Assembly: GCF_029873635.1 (NCBI RefSeq)
Contig: NC_080427.1
Coordinates: 73,315,348-73,379,347, forward strand
Direction of reading: 5' to 3'
DNA from: Malania oleifera
Lineage: Eukaryota > Streptophyta > Magnoliopsida > Santalales > Ximeniaceae
Length of the DNA: 64,000 nt
Made by a program: the position numbers and the translations under genes. The first letter of the stretch is position 1. Every line of letters begins with the position of its first letter. Under the pieces are notes generated by a model. The model had not been told where the DNA came from, made no database searches, and was given only the letters and a program-made list of their open reading frames with translations. Below are positions 12,454 through 25,237 of the stretch, one piece after another.

Positions 12454-14844
12454 TGAAATTAGGAATAGCTTCCCAAGGGGGAGGGGGTGAATTGGCTTTT
12501 AAAACTTTCATTTTAGTTCCTTTTAGAATTCTTAAACTTATTTTATTTCTTTTAACCAATTCGTAACTTATTTGTTTAATTTGTTAAGCACTCAAGAACT
12601 TAGTTTCTTTATTTAATCTTAATCATACAAACATCCAATCATTCAACCAAACCAATCAACTATAATTAGAAAGTAAACAAACAAGCCAATACACAGCACT
12701 TATGTAATATAAAAACTCAAGATGGTTTTTTGTTTATATTAGCCAAATTTGAACCAAGCCCTATAGTGAATGAGAATTTATGCTTGCTGATGTAAAGCCC
12801 TGTATAGATGAATCCAATCACTCTTTCCAAATATTTAGAACTCAAATAAACTCTTAGTAAATTTATCTTTGGGACGTTAACCAAGTAACATACGCCCGTA
12901 TGGTTTCCACAAGATATGGTGTAACCAACGTACTCCCTTTCGGTTCCCGCAACCCAAATCAAAATTAAACCTTAAGTTTGTTTGATTTCCAAATTTACGT
13001 AGTTTATATGAATATCAAATTTAAACCATCCACGCAATTTAAATATGCACTGAAAATAAAGAATAGGGAAAAAGAGAGTGAGACAGAGATTTTTACAAGG
13101 TTCGGCTTATACCTAGCCTACGTCATCGCCTTTGGCAAACCACCAAAGGATTCGCTAAACCTGTTCCGTTGACGGGTGGAACAAAACCTTTACAAGCGAT
13201 ACCCCACGCTCAAACACTCCTTCACTAGGCTATAGCTTGCCTCTCCAAACGATGTCCCCTCATTCAGTCACTCCTTTAGGCTAGAGCCCGCCTCTCTAAG
13301 CAATATCCCCTTGCTTAACCAACGATCCAAACAATCCTTGGAACGTCAAAGAACTACAAGAAACATAAGATAAGATCTGCGTACAAGTATACTCTCTCAA
13401 AGAGCAAGTTAGTACAATTTCAGCACTATATACTTGAATGTAAAATATCAATATGAAATAGAATGAAGCTTAAGTGTAGAATTCACCGATATCCTTCTTA
13501 GATGAGAATTAGCAGTAGGAATTTAGAGGAGGAAGGATTAGCACTTCAGAATATCTTAGCAAAAGAGTTTTGCAATGAGTGAGTAAGAGAACTTGTAAGA
13601 ACAAGAGTGCTTTCAGCTTCACAAACAGATTTTTCAATTCTTGGGTATATTTTGATTTGCAAAACCATATATTTATTGGCTTTCAAACTTGTTTCCATGT
13701 TGCTAAAGTTTCCTTAGAGAATTTCTTAAGTTGTTAGAAAATTTGGAGCTCAAAACGGTTATATTTTAAAATATTAGAATTTAAAAATTTCCTTGTTGAA
13801 CATTGTTCAGATGTCTGAAGTATCGAGTTCATTCATCTGAAGTTCCTGAAACCCCTTAAAAAATGAACTGGACACAGGGTCAGATGTCTAAAGAGAGGGT
13901 TCAGATGTCTGAAGTGTCAAGTTCAGATGTCTGAAGTGTCAAGTTCAGATGTCTGAAGTGTCTCGTTCAGTCATCTGAATAGCTACTGCCTGTTTTAGTT
14001 TTGTCCAAAATATCTTCAGACGTCTGAGGTGTCGCGTTCAGACATTTGAAGTGGTTCTGTGTGCTGTTCAAACAGCTGAAGTGCCTCCCGTGAACAGTGT
14101 TCAGATGGTTGACAATTGTGACCCCGCTTCAGTATTTTGCTCATAACGTTTTCTGTATAACTCCAAATTAGGTGTTCTTGGTTTCAAAAAGAAATCTAAG
14201 AGAAAATACTACATCTTTCATGTTGAATACATTTTAAAATAAGGAATTTTTGATAGATAAAAGTTCACCTCAATTCGGATGTATAAAAACTGACAGCATT
14301 TGGAAAAACTCTTTTTGGTGCTTTTTATTCCAAAAATGATTCCAACTTTTTAAAATAATTTTTGACCTTATAAAAATATTTTTCAAGTATTTTAAAAGGT
14401 ATCTAGGTCCAAAAAGTTAACCTAAGAGCTTCAAAATATTTCAAACGATATTTTAAACATTAAAGCACTTACATGAGACTTCTAAGACATTAACATTCTA
14501 GGTTCTTGAATCTTCATGCTTTGTCCTTGGATTAAGTCCATCTTTTCTTCAAGCTTCCATATTCTTCGAGCTTTCTCACTTTGCCTTTCTTTGGCTCTTT
14601 CGACTTTAATATTCCTTGGCTTTCAACAACTCATTCATGTCCTCATAATCTTCAAGGTTTAATATATCATCTTTAAATCCATGCTTTGACTCATTTAAGC
14701 TTCATTTGATCCTTGTGAGCACTTTGATCTTACTTTCTCATATGTGAACCCTGAAATATCATTACTCACACAAATACATTAAATTTCACTTGTTTGTTAG
14801 CATCAAAATAAGATAATAAGATTTTAAGCCTTGTAAGACTAACA
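12454..14844 (-). repeat. E1 left (3') LTR
   Basis: 2391 bp, pairing with 20100-22471. Read on the minus strand it begins TGTTAGTCTTACAAGG and ends CCTAATTTCA. It carries a TATA box (about 13666-13680) and a cluster of TTCAGANGTCTGAA dyads upstream of it. It has one more 22-bp dyad unit than the partner LTR. Confidence 0.88.
13800..14112 (-). promoter_or_regulatory. E1 left LTR: dyad array upstream of TATA
   Basis: About ten sites built on TTCAGANGTCTGAA occur in 310 bp, several in tandem 22-bp units (GTTCAGATGTCTGAAGTGTC). On the minus strand the array lies about 120 bp upstream of an AATAAATATATGG TATA box (13666-13680). The ACGT-type centre in some copies is the core bound by plant bZIP factors (known); binding here is inference. 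Confidence 0.65.
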
Positions 14845-16006
14845 ATCTCTCCATTTTTGTCGATGACAAATAAGGAGTAAAAATGTGAGTAAACCTTAAA
14901 AAGGCTCCCCCTTTCAATAAGCTTCATCTTAATAAGATCAATATTAATTTCATCAATCATGCTCATCACTTTCTTTTGGTTTTACAATCTTTTTCAATCA
15001 ATATTAAATACTTAAATACTTCTTTTGAATAGATATTATGCTCATGCTCAATTTTTGCTTCACAACTTCTCCCCCTTTTGACATCAATTAAAAAGAAAAA
15101 AAACATGGTTTAAATTCAAATACAAATCATTTTGAGCTTATCAATAACTATGTATTCCAAACATATGTACACACTCAAGTTATTGTTTTTCAATATAGCA
15201 TGTGTAGTGTGTAGCTCACAGCATTTATTCAAGATACCAACTGATATTAATTTGATGGATTTTTATTTTACCAATTTAAAATTTTAAAATTTAATTCATG
15301 ATATCAATTAATTAATGATTCATGACACTCCCCCTGAATTCAATACATTCAGTTTTGTTATGAATTTTGCTTTTATCATCCCATGTAAAATATTGAATCA
15401 TATCATGTATCAAATATTAATATCATGCTAAGATCATCAATGTCACATCATGCTCATAGACATAATCATGCACATAAATAATTTGACTTTGTGATACCAA
15501 GTGAGCTTTTAGATTTGATATCTATTGAAATTTTTAACATGTGAAACCAAAAATACTTTATAAATACCAAAGCTTAATATCACATAATGTATAGTTCATG
15601 GATATCAATATAACTACTATATCTTTCATGGCTCATAGAAAAGAAAAAAAAACAGTATGTTTATCCATGTGATTCATTTAAAATCATGCATGTTCAAGAA
15701 TTATCCGTATATCAAAAATTTATGATTAAGCTTAATAATCTCATTCTCAATTTTCAACATAGTGAACCATACTTTTCAATATAAATCAAGTCAAGTTAAT
15801 TAATACACATGTAGCATATAGCATATCAACACATCACATGTAGGCAAGTAAGCATGTAGCATGTAACATCAAGGCGCTTATATAATAAGCTCAGATTTGA
15901 TATTTTCTTAAGTTAAGCCTTGTAAAAATTCATCCTATGATTTTGGCCAACAATGCCATTTTCTATTTTATATATATGTGTGAAGTCATTATTTCATTTT
16001 TGGTAC
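14845..16006 (-). other. E1 non-coding region between gag and 3' LTR, with purine-tract ladder
   Basis: No pol reading frame. On the minus strand, GGGGGAG-type polypurine tracts occur near 15335, 15075 and 14908. The one bordering the LTR (14845-14857) is degenerate (AAATGGAGAGAT). Several tracts before the 3' LTR are a feature described for Sireviruses. Confidence 0.6.
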
Positions 16007-16864
16007 CTATATTTTCTTGGGTCCGGAGAATTTTTCAGGAGAGGTTTCTTTTATTTTCCATTCTTGTTTGGTTTTAACACCTTTCCTTTTAAATGGACAT
16101 TCAAATTTTATATGCCCATTTTTCTTGCATTGATAGCATATGGTGTTTGTGTAGGCATTAGAAGATGTCCAAGTATAGTCTTTAGATTCTTTTGAGAAAT
16201 ATCCCTAGTAAGAATTCTTCTTCATTTTATTTTCAATTCCATTGAAACCAATGCCTTCTTTATTTAGAGACATTCTTTGTAAGCCAATCATCTTATCAAG
16301 GTTTTTCTTTCCTTTTGTGAAGTTGTAAAATATTTTATCCTTATCTTTGATTTGATTCTTAAGATCATTTAACTCTATGTCTTTCTTGTTATCAACCTTC
16401 TTTAATGATTTCTCTAATTCTAGAAATAATTTTTTGATTCTATCCTCTAATTCAGAAATATACATATCTTTCTCATATATGGTAAAGGATAAGGATCGAA
16501 GGTCTTCTATCATTTGGTCATTCTTGCTCTCGAGTTTCTCAATTTTCAAGTTGTTTTCTTTTTCAGCAAGATTTTTGGATTCTATTTCTTTCATTGCTGA
16601 TTCATACTTATGTTCTAATTGCTTGAGTTTTAAGTCTATATCTCTTTTAGCATCCTTTAGGAATTCTAACTCTTTCACTAAACTTTTATTCTTATTCTTC
16701 AATGAGGTGTTTTGTTTATTTGCTTTCATCAGCATCTTATGTACTTTGAATAGATCATTTTGAAGTTCATCATAAGATGGCATACCCTTATCACTTGATT
16801 CATCACTACAAGAATTATTTGAAGATTTAGTTGAGGAGTTTTCTTCGTTATCCCATGCCATAAA

Positions 16865-19022
16865 GCACATGTTAGCTTTACCGTGATCCCAAGAGGGGGG
16901 GGGTGAATTGGTTTTTTTTTTAATTTTATCTCCTAGGTATTCCTCTTAGCAGCAGTATGTTCACAAACCTAGAGTCAATCTAGTGCAAATAATGTAAATA
17001 TACCAGAAATTAAATAAAGCAGTTTAAACAACTATACAAGCACCAGAAAGCAGTAAAGAGAGGATGACACGCAAATATGTTATCGAGGTTCGGCCAACTG
17101 CCTACATCCCCGCCTTGGCTAACCAGCACAAGGATTATCACAATACCTTGCTCACTTAAACGGGTGGAGCGGCACCTATACAACCAGGTCAAATTACCAC
17201 AGGGTTGACCTCAACCTTTACACCAATCCTTACCGGACTGGATTACCGCCCCCTCAGGCCACGCTTGGAATCTCTTAGATATACAATCACAAGGTACAAT
17301 ATAAGAGTGCTTTCACTTAAAGCAGATTTGTACCACAAATGCGCACAAACACAAACACCACAGATGATTTAATAATGTAAGCTCAGTGTGGTCTAGATGG
17401 TTCAACTCTCAAACAATTTTTCTATTAGTGTAGTACGCACGTGAGAGTGTCAATAATAATAATCTGTGTACTTCAAAATATTAAGTCAAGCGTGTTCACA
17501 CAGAGTATCAAACAAGCCTCAACATTATCAATCAATAGAATGTGTCAATCATACGAATGTGTAAATGCTTGGATTGCAAAATAGATAATCTTTGTTTTCG
17601 GCAAATGATATATATACTTGTACAAATAATACCACAAAGATTAGTGTAACAAGCACAAATATCTTTTCACAAATTGTTCAATAAATTCCACAAGATATTT
17701 GAGTAAGCTTGAAATATGTTTTTGCAAATCAAAACAAATACAAACTTCCAAAGATATTGCAATGATAATGCAACACTCAGAAGTTTACCACAAGTCTTCT
17801 TAGAGTAGGCTTATTAGCAAAGCCTCCTAAGAAAACTTAGGTTATGCCCTTGAGAGAAAAATCGATTCAAACACTCTAAACAATGAGAGCAAACCTCTAA
17901 GCAATAATACTCAATACACTTACAAATGATTTTGATAGATGAAGAAGGTAAGCTTGAGTAGGTTTCAAAAGGAGTATGAGTAATGAGAAGCAAAAATAAG
18001 TATTTTGGCTTGAGAGAGATTTTCTTAATCTTTTTGCTAATCAGTGCTTAATCCATCAAATGAAGGAGTATATATAGACATACTGAAAATTTTGACCGTT
18101 GGGGACCTATTTGGGATTGTTAGAAAAGATTAATGACATTTAAAATAATTTAACCTTGTTTAAAGCATTTAACCACTGTAAAAAAATAGGAGCAACCCGA
18201 GAGGTCCGGTCAACCAGAAATGGTTCGGTCGACCAGGACTCAAATGGCTCGGTCGACCAGGGGCATTTTGAACTGAGTAGTCGGTCGACCGAGGAAGGGC
18301 GATTTTCCAAAATTCTGAGGTTTGGTCGACCGGGCCCTTTTGAACTATGTGGTACGGTCGACCAGACCGCTGTGAATTCTCCCGAGACCCTTCGGTCGAC
18401 CAGGTAGTTGGAATACAAAAGTGCTTGGTCGACCGGGAGGTTAAAAAGTTGACTTCCAGGTGGTTCGGTCGATCGGGGTCAAATGAACTACATGGTCTCG
18501 GTCGACCGGGACCTAGGTCAACGGTTGACCCAGGTAGGGTTCGGTCGACCAGGCCAAAAATGAACTATTTTAGCCGGTCGATCGAAAGTGCACCATGTGC
18601 ATTTTGGTCCCGTATTGACCCAAACAAGTCTTATTCAAGTGCCTAATAAACATATGTGAAATATGTGTGTGTCCTAAGGTCACTTGAGGTCCAATTTGAA
18701 GGCACCGAAAAAATTCGGTGTCTTCGGTCGACCGAAGGGCACCCTAAGGTTCTGTCTCATTCACGGTTCGATTTGAGCTTACAAAACAAATCATGCATGT
18801 GATGTGTGTACTTATTACAAACCGAAAACCCTAATTACTATTACAGACAGTTTCACTGAAAATTATTACAATTAAGAGTATGAAATTGTCTTCAAGCTTC
18901 GAGCTTACACGTGCCACTGAAGATATGCTAATATGAACCTACACATGAACTGGATATTTATTAAATACAATTGTATTTGTCATTATCAAAACCAAGGTGT
19001 GACCTATAAGGTCAACAGCACG
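16865..19022 (-). mobile_element. Solo LTR of the E4 family, inserted in E1 gag
   Basis: The LTR is 16870-19017 (2148 bp), flanked by GCACA (16865-16869) and GCACG (19018-19022), four of five bases matching. Read on the minus strand it starts TGTTGACCTTATAGGTCAC and ends AGCTAACA, like the E4 LTRs at 51589 and 58412. No internal region or second LTR is present, so the rest was lost by LTR-LTR recombination. The gag frame on each side aligns with uninterrupted E3 gag, which confirms the insertion. Confidence 0.85.
18195..18740 (-). promoter_or_regulatory. Solo LTR 1: GGTCGACC array upstream of TATA
   Basis: About 14 sites occur, ten of them perfect GGTCGACC octamers; variants are GGTCAACC and GGTCGATC. 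Most lie at 18200-18590. One isolated CTTCGGTCGACCGAAG, a perfect 16-bp palindrome, is at 18722-18737. On the minus strand the array lies about 118 bp upstream of a CTATATATA TATA box (18067-18077), with AACGGTCAAA between them (about 18090-18100). Confidence 0.7.
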
Positions 19023-20099
19023 TGTAAGCAACCTCTTGGTCACTTATTTCATTCTCCGAACTAATTGTAGTATCCCAAGTAGTGACTTTCATGGCCTTCT
19101 TGTTTTTCCTTTTAGACTCTTTCTTTAATAGTAGACATTCCTGTTTTAAATGTCCAGCTTTATTGCAATTATAGCATTTAGATGCTTTATTCCTTGATTT
19201 CTTTTTACTAACTTCTTCTTCTTCTGATTCAGAGTCTTGATTTCTTCTTTTAAATTTGTTTCTCCTTCTTAGTATCCTTGCTAGTTTTTTAGATATGAAG
19301 GCTTCTTCATCTTCATCCATTTCACTACTTGAGTTTTCTTCTAAGACTTTAAAGGCTATTTTTTCTTGGGCTTTGGTTTTCCCACTCTTTTCATTCATTG
19401 TCATTTCATATGTGAGAAGAGAACCTATAAGTTCATCTAAGGAAGTGTTTTTCAATTTCTTCCTTCTGTTATGGCAGTGGCTTTTGGTTCCCATACGGTT
19501 GGTAGCCCTCTAAGAATTTCCCTTATCATTTCATAAGTAGTGTAGGTTTTTCCTAATACATTTAGGGAATTGATTATGTGAGTGAACCTAGTAAACATAT
19601 TTGTATTTGATTCATCCGGGTTCATCTTAAAAGCTTCATACTCGCTTGTGATTATATCAACCCTATTATCCCTAACATCCATTGTTCCTTCATAAGTAAC
19701 TTCTAGCTTATCCCATATTTCCTTAGCTGATTTACAAGCCATTACTCAATTAAATTCATTAGCATCCAAGGCACAATATAAAGCATTTAACTTGAATTTG
19801 TTTGGAGCATTTTATAATCTTGATCGGCCATATCTTTCTTCTCTTTTGGGATTTGTTTTCCATCTAATATCTTAGTGGGAATTTGTTCTCCATCTATAAC
19901 AACTTCCCATACTTTCCAATTCATCGTTTGGAGATAAATTTGCATTCTCTTTTTCCAAAACGTATAGTTCAAACCACAAAAGATAGGAAGCCTAGTTGAA
20001 GATTGTCCCTCTCCAAAGGGAGCTACACCTAAGTTAGCCATTTAAATATTTTTATAACTACTAATTAGGATTTTTTATAACCCTACTTCTGATACCAAT

Positions 20100-22471
20100 T
20101 GAAATTAGGAATAGTTTCCCAAGAGGGGGGGGGGGGTGAATTGGTTTTTAAAACTTTTGTTTTAGTTCCTTTTAGAATTATTAAACTTATTTTATTTCTT
20201 TTAATCAATTCGTGACTTATTTGTTTAATTTGTTAAGCACTCAAGAACTTAGTTTCTTTATTTAATCTTTAACTATACAAACATCCAATCATTCAACAAA
20301 ACCAATTAACTATAATTAGAAAGTAAACAAACAAGCCAATACACAACACTTATGTAATATAAAAACTCAAGATGGTTGTTTGTTTATATTAGCCAAATTT
20401 GAACCAAGCCTTGTAGTGAATGAGAATTTATGCTTGCTGATGTAAAAGCCTCTATAGATGAATCCAATCACTCTTTCCAAATATTTAGAACTCAAATAAA
20501 CTCTTGGTAAATTTATCTTTGGGACGTTAACCAAGTAATGTAGTCCTGTATGGTTTCTGCAAGATATGGTACAACCAACGTACTTCCTTTCAGTTTCCGC
20601 AACCCAAATCAAAATTAAACCTTAAGTTTGTTTGATTTCCAAATATACGTACTTTATATGATTTTAAAATTTAAACCATCCACACAATTTAAATATGCAC
20701 TGAAAATAAAGAATAGGGAAAGAGAGAGTGAGATGGAGATTTTTACGAGGTTCGGCTTATACCCAGCCTACGTCATCGCCTTTGGCAAATCACCAAAGGA
20801 TTCACTAAACCTGTTCCATTGACAGGTGGAACAAAACCTTTACAAGCGATACCCACGCTCAAGCACTCCTTCACTAGGCTAGAGCTTGCCTCTCCAAACG
20901 ATGTCCCCTCGTTCGGTCACTCCTTTAGGCTAGAGCCCGCCTCTCTAAGCAATATCCCCTTAGTTAACCAATGATCCAAACAATCCTTAGAACATCAAAG
21001 AACTACAAGAAACATAACATAAGATCTGTGTACAAGTATACTCTCTCAAAGAGCAAGTTAGTACATATTCGGTACTCTATACTTGAATGTAAAATATCAA
21101 TATGAAATAGAATGAAGCTTAAGTGTAGAATTCACTAATATCCTTCTTAGATGAGGATTAGCAGTAGGAATTCAAAGGAGGAAGGATTAGCACTTCAGAA
21201 TATCTTAGCAAAAGAGTTTTGCATTAAGTGAGCAAGAGAACTTGTAAGAATAAGAGTGCTTTCAGCTTCACAAACATATTTTTCAACTCTTGGCTATATT
21301 TTGATTTGCAAAACCATATATTTATAGGCTTTCAAACTTTTTTCCATGTTGCTAAAGTTTCCTTAGAGAGTTTCTCAAGTTGTTAGAAAATTTGGAGCCC
21401 AAAATGGTTATATTTTAAAATATTAGAATTTAAAAATTTCCCTGTTAAACAGTGTTCAAATGTCTAAAGTATCGAGTTCAGTCATCTAAAGTTCCTGAAA
21501 CCCCTTAAAAAATGAAGTGGACACAGGGTTAGATGTCTGAAGAGAGGATTTAGACGTCTGAAGTGTCAAGTTCAGATGTCTAAAGTGTCTCGTTCAGTCA
21601 TCTGAATAGCTACTGCCTGTTTTAGTTTTGTCTAAAATATCTTCAGACGTCTGAGGTGTCGCGTTCAGACATTTGAAGTGGTTCTGTGTGCTGTTTAGAC
21701 AGCTGAAGTGCCTCCCGTGAACAGTGTTCATATGGTTGATAGCTGTGATCCCGCTTCAGTATTTTGCTTATAAAGTTTTCTGTATAACTCCAAATTAGGT
21801 GTTCTTGGTTTCAAAAGAAATCTAAGAGAAAATACTACATCTTTAATGTTGAAGACATTTTAAAATAAGGAGGTTTTGACAAGATAAAAGTTCACCTCAA
21901 TTCGGATGTATAAAAACTGACAGCATTTGGAAAAACTCTTTTTGGTGCTTTTCATTCCAGAAATGATTGTAACCTTTTTAAAATAATTTTTGACCTTATA
22001 AAAATATTTTCCAAGTATTTTAAAAGGTATCTAGGTCCAAGAAGTTAACCTAAGAGCTTCAAAATATTTCAAATGATATTTTAAACATTAAAGCACTTAC
22101 ATGAGACTTCTAAGACATTAACATTCTAGGTTCTTGAGTCTTCATGCTTTGTCCTTGGATTGAGTCCATCTTTTCTTCAAGCTTCCATATTCTTTGAGCT
22201 TTCTCACTTTGCCTTTCTTTGGCTCTTTTGTCTTTAATATTCCTTGGCTTTCAACAACTCATTCATGTCCTCATAATCTTCAAGGTTTAATATATCATCT
22301 TTAAATCCATGCTTTAACTCATTTAAGCTTCATTTGATCCTTATGAGCACTTTGATCTTACTTTCTCATATGTGAACCCTGAAATATCATTACTCACACA
22401 AATACATTAAATTTCACTTGTTTGTTAGCATCTAAACAAGATAACAAGATTTTAAGCCTTGTAAGGCCATA
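20100..22471 (-). repeat. E1 right (5') LTR
   Basis: 2372 bp, partner of 12454-14844. It follows the primer-binding site at about 20086-20099 (plus strand GATACCAATT). Its outer end reads GGCCATA rather than the expected GGCCAACA, so the terminal TGTT has decayed. The TATA box is CCTATAAATATATGG at 21314-21328 on the minus strand. Confidence 0.85.
21450..21735 (-). promoter_or_regulatory. E1 right LTR: dyad array upstream of TATA
   Basis: The same TTCAGANGTCTGAA cluster as in the left LTR, about nine sites. It has one fewer 22-bp tandem unit and different point changes. It lies about 125 bp upstream of the TATA box at 21314-21328 on the minus strand. Confidence 0.65.
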
Positions 22472-22848
22472 TACCTATATTTTTGAATGATTGAAATAGC
22501 ATCTTTAAAGCATATTACTTGATTCCTTTGTGAAATAAACTTTGAGATTGAATTTCGGAACAATTTATATACCTTTTCAAAGTTCTTAAACTTGTGAACC
22601 ATAGCCTACTTTATATTGTTTAAGTTTGGTTGTTCAATTCTTAATTTGATGTGTATTTGATGTATGTGTTGATTTGAGGGTTAACAAGTAGGACTTGGTC
22701 ACCCTCCCCCGTCCTACATCATCTTGGTATCAAAGCCTAAGTTTAGTTAGGCTAAACCCTCCAACCCCTTTCTTCTTTGGCTGAATTGGCCTCCCCAAAA
22801 TTCTCTTCCTTAGCTGTGAGTCATCTGCCCTTATGTTGGTATATTTTG

Positions 22849-25237
22849 ATGGCAACTCGAGCTGGGAACTGTTATCATGGCTGTATGACTAATATAGACC
22901 TTGATACCCTTTTAGATGACCTTCAAGCCCAAGTTCAAGTCTTAGCTCAAGACTTAACTCATGCCCTTGCCAGAATGGAAAGATTGGAAGATAATTTAGT
23001 TCTTGAACCACCTCTAGAGAATCTAGGATAGCCCCTTGAGGTTGACAATGAGATTACTTGCCACCACTCTAGGGAACCAAATAACCTTCCAAGAGAAAGG
23101 ACACCACCTTTGGAACGACCTCCTGTTCATCCCCCACTAAGACCAAATGCTCATAGAAGATTCCAGCGTCATAACCTTTATGTTCCAAATTAGAATGAAG
23201 AGGATTATGATGAAGAAAAATTCCAACCAAGAAGATCATATGGTAGTGAAAATCATGATCTAAAAATGGATGTAATGAAAAGAGTAAAAATTGAAGTCCT
23301 TACATATAATGGTCAAATGGATCCAAAATTTTTTCAGGATTGGTTAGTTAAAATGGATTCATACTTTGATTGGTATAAGATGCATGACCCACACCATGTG
23401 AGGTTTGCAAAAATGAGACTAACTGGGCAAGTTAAGCTTCATTGGGTAAATGTTGAAAGACAATAAGTTTGCTTAGGTTATAGACCTATAGAATATTAGG
23501 ACGTGATGAAGGAGAGGCTGACAGAAAAATATGTTCCAATTTCTTATAGGGAATGTCTCATGGATCATCTTTATAACCTTAGACAAGATAGTATGAGTGT
23601 GACCGAGTATATGAGCAAGTTTGATGAACTATCCATTAGATAAGGGGTAGAAGAGAGCATTAGCCAAAAAATTTCTAGGTTTAGGTTTGGCCTGAAACCT
23701 GAACTTATGAAAGACTTGTTTCCCTATCACATCGACTCCCTTGAGCATGCCTTTAACTTGACATATGACTATGAACATATGAGTAAAGCTCAAATGGGAA
23801 GAAAATTTGGAAACTCCTCCAATGACACTTACTAGAGAAAGGCTATATCTTATAAGAGGACTAGATTTACCAACACGGGTCAAGTCACTTCAAGAGGTAG
23901 CATTCCCATTGTCCAGTAGCCCTTGGACAAAGGAAAGGCTCCTATGAATGGGTCCTCTAAACAAATCTCTAAAAATGATGTGTGCTACAAGTGTTATAAA
24001 AAATGCCACTTTGCTAAGCAATACCCCACTAGAAACTTAGCAATTGAAAGAGAGGACGAAGAAGAAGAGTCGGGAGAAGAACACCCTTATATTCTTGAAG
24101 AAGCAGCAAATGAGGATGAATTGTCCATTGAAGAAGAAGAAAATGCTACTGTGAATGTGATGTGATGTATCATGGTGACTCCTTGAGAACAAAAGGATTG
24201 GCACCAAATTTCTATTTTTCATACTTACATCAACGGTGGAAATAAGAGTTACAAAATGATCATCGATGGTGGAAGTTGCATGAATGTGATCTCAAAATTA
24301 GCTTTAAAAAAATTGGGATTGAAAGTTGAAGCCCATCTCAATCCATATAAAGTTTCTTGGTAAAATGCCACAACAATGCTCATAAGCCACAGGTGCTTAG
24401 TCCCTATCAAGATTGCGGACTATGAAGACGAAATCTGGTGTGACGTCCTTCCCATGGATGTTGCCCATATTTTATTTGGAAGACCTTGGTTGTATGATCT
24501 TGATGTTGCACACAATGGTCGAGCCAACACCTATACTTTTAGGTGCAATGGAAAGAAGATTGTCTTAAGTCCTTTAGAGCCTAAAAAGGACAAACAAGAC
24601 AAAGAAAAAAAAAAGTTTGAAAAGAAGAGAGAAAGTTGGAACTTCTTTGCATGTTCTAAGCAAGAAGCAATTTGAGCAAGAGAGTAAAAATATATAGGTT
24701 TTCTATGCCGTAAATGACTCCTTTACTCTTAACAATGAAACACCATATGAAGTGTCACCTATACTTTCTGAATTTGATGAATGTTATCTCTAAACCTCCA
24801 AATGAATTACCCCCAATGAGAGATATTCAATATGCTATATATCTTATTCAAGGATCATCTTTACCCAATTTTCCTCACTATAGGATAAATCCTAAAGAAC
24901 ATGAGGAATTGAAAAGGCAAGTTAAAGAGTTGAGAAGTAAGAGATTTATTCAAGAAAGCATGAGCCCATGTGCATGTCTTGCCCTTCTTACTCCAAAGAA
25001 ATATGGGATTTAGAGAATGTGCATTGACAGTAGAGCCATTAATAAAATCACAGTTAAATAAAGATTTCCTATACCCAAGTTAGATGATATGTTGGATCAA
25101 ATGGTTGGTTCCAAGATCTTTTCCAAAATAGATCTTAAGAGTAGATACCATCAGATTAGAATTGGACTTGGAGATGAATGGAAAATTGCATTCAAAACTA
25201 AAGATGGCTTGTACGAATGGTTGGTGATGCCATTTGG
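22849..25237 (+). pseudogene. Gypsy element G gag-protease-RT, degraded and truncated
   Basis: Polyprotein of a Ty3/Gypsy element; ATG at 22849 (MATRAGN). The gag domain (LDPKFFQDWL-like; FDWYKMHDPHHVRFAKM; LTEKYVPISYRECL) is at about 23266-23800. The zinc knuckle (CYKCYKKCHFAKQYP, near 23980) has lost its last Cys. The retropepsin active-site motif IIDGGSCMNVIS is at about 24255, with ILFGRPWLYD downstream. RT begins near 24790 ([26 protein letters not shown]), then [39 protein letters not shown] and EWLVMPFG. The frame ends at 25237 where element B is inserted. Many stops and several frameshifts make it clearly inactive. The catalytic DD block lies beyond the break and is absent. Confidence 0.85.

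Larger units (their letters stand above)
16007..20041 (-). pseudogene. E1 Copia gag, frameshifted and split by a solo LTR
   Basis: Nucleocapsid precursor of a Copia element, read from the ATG at 20041 downward. It starts MANLGVAPFGEGQS, followed by the gag block FCGLNYTFWKKRMQIYL and a UBN2-like region (CKSAKEIWDKLEVTYEG, ILRGLPTVWEPKATAI). A zinc knuckle CYNCNKAGHLKQEC follows, near 19150, after a run of basic and acidic residues. The solo LTR at 16870-19017 interrupts here. The frame then resumes with about 220 residues of predicted coiled coil (16205-16870), a second knuckle CYQCKKNGHIKFEC near 16120, and a tail GPKKI-stop-VPK ending in a TAG at 16007-16009. At least two frameshifts lie in the N-terminal part. 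No pol follows. Confidence 0.85.
12449..22476 (-). mobile_element. E1: gag-only Copia retrotransposon (Sirevirus-like) with target duplication
   Basis: The element proper is 12454-22471, on the minus strand. LTRs are 12454-14844 (2391 bp) and 20100-22471 (2372 bp). The flanking 5-mers are GACCT (12449-12453) and TACCT (22472-22476), four of five matching, consistent with an aged target duplication. The minus-strand primer site TTGGTATCAGAAG lies next to the right LTR, and a degenerate purine tract (GGAGAGAT) borders the left LTR. Between them are a frameshifted gag and about 1.1 kb of non-coding DNA; no protease, integrase, RT or RNase H is present. A solo LTR is nested in the gag. The long LTRs, coiled-coil gag and multiple purine tracts point to the Sirevirus/Maximus group (inference). 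Confidence 0.85.
11354..22721 (+). repeat. 5' LTR of Gypsy element G, split by Copia element E1
   Basis: Two segments, 11354-12453 and 22477-22721, join across E1. The 12.2-12.4 kb part contains scattered GTCGACT/GTGACT-like motifs, but no TATA-proximal cluster like those in the other LTRs. The LTR end at 22721 is fixed by the primer-binding site that follows. Confidence 0.65.
11354..25237 (+). mobile_element. Ty3/Gypsy element G: 5' LTR, gag, protease and partial RT; 3' half missing
   Basis: A plus-strand Gypsy element that is old and truncated. The 5' LTR is about 1345 bp once Copia element E1 is removed (11354-12453 plus 22477-22721). Its ends, TGATAGG and CCTACATCA, are roughly complementary. 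A primer site with core TTGGTATCAAAGCC is at 22722-22737. Gag, protease and the start of reverse transcriptase follow. The RT is cut at 25237 by Gypsy element B, and beyond B the RT does not resume, so the RNase H, integrase and 3' LTR were lost. The left LTR boundary is inferred from the terminal inverted repeat and could be off by a few bases. Confidence 0.75.

Noticed and set aside
16377..16763. 128-codon plus-strand frame
   Set aside because: Complement of the coiled-coil part of E1 gag; Phe/Ser-rich because it is antisense to Lys/Glu codons.
18195..18600. Regularly spaced palindromic repeats as a CRISPR-like array
   Set aside because: Repeats are only 8-16 bp, spacers are not unique-sized, the same arrays recur in each LTR copy, and the genome is a plant's.
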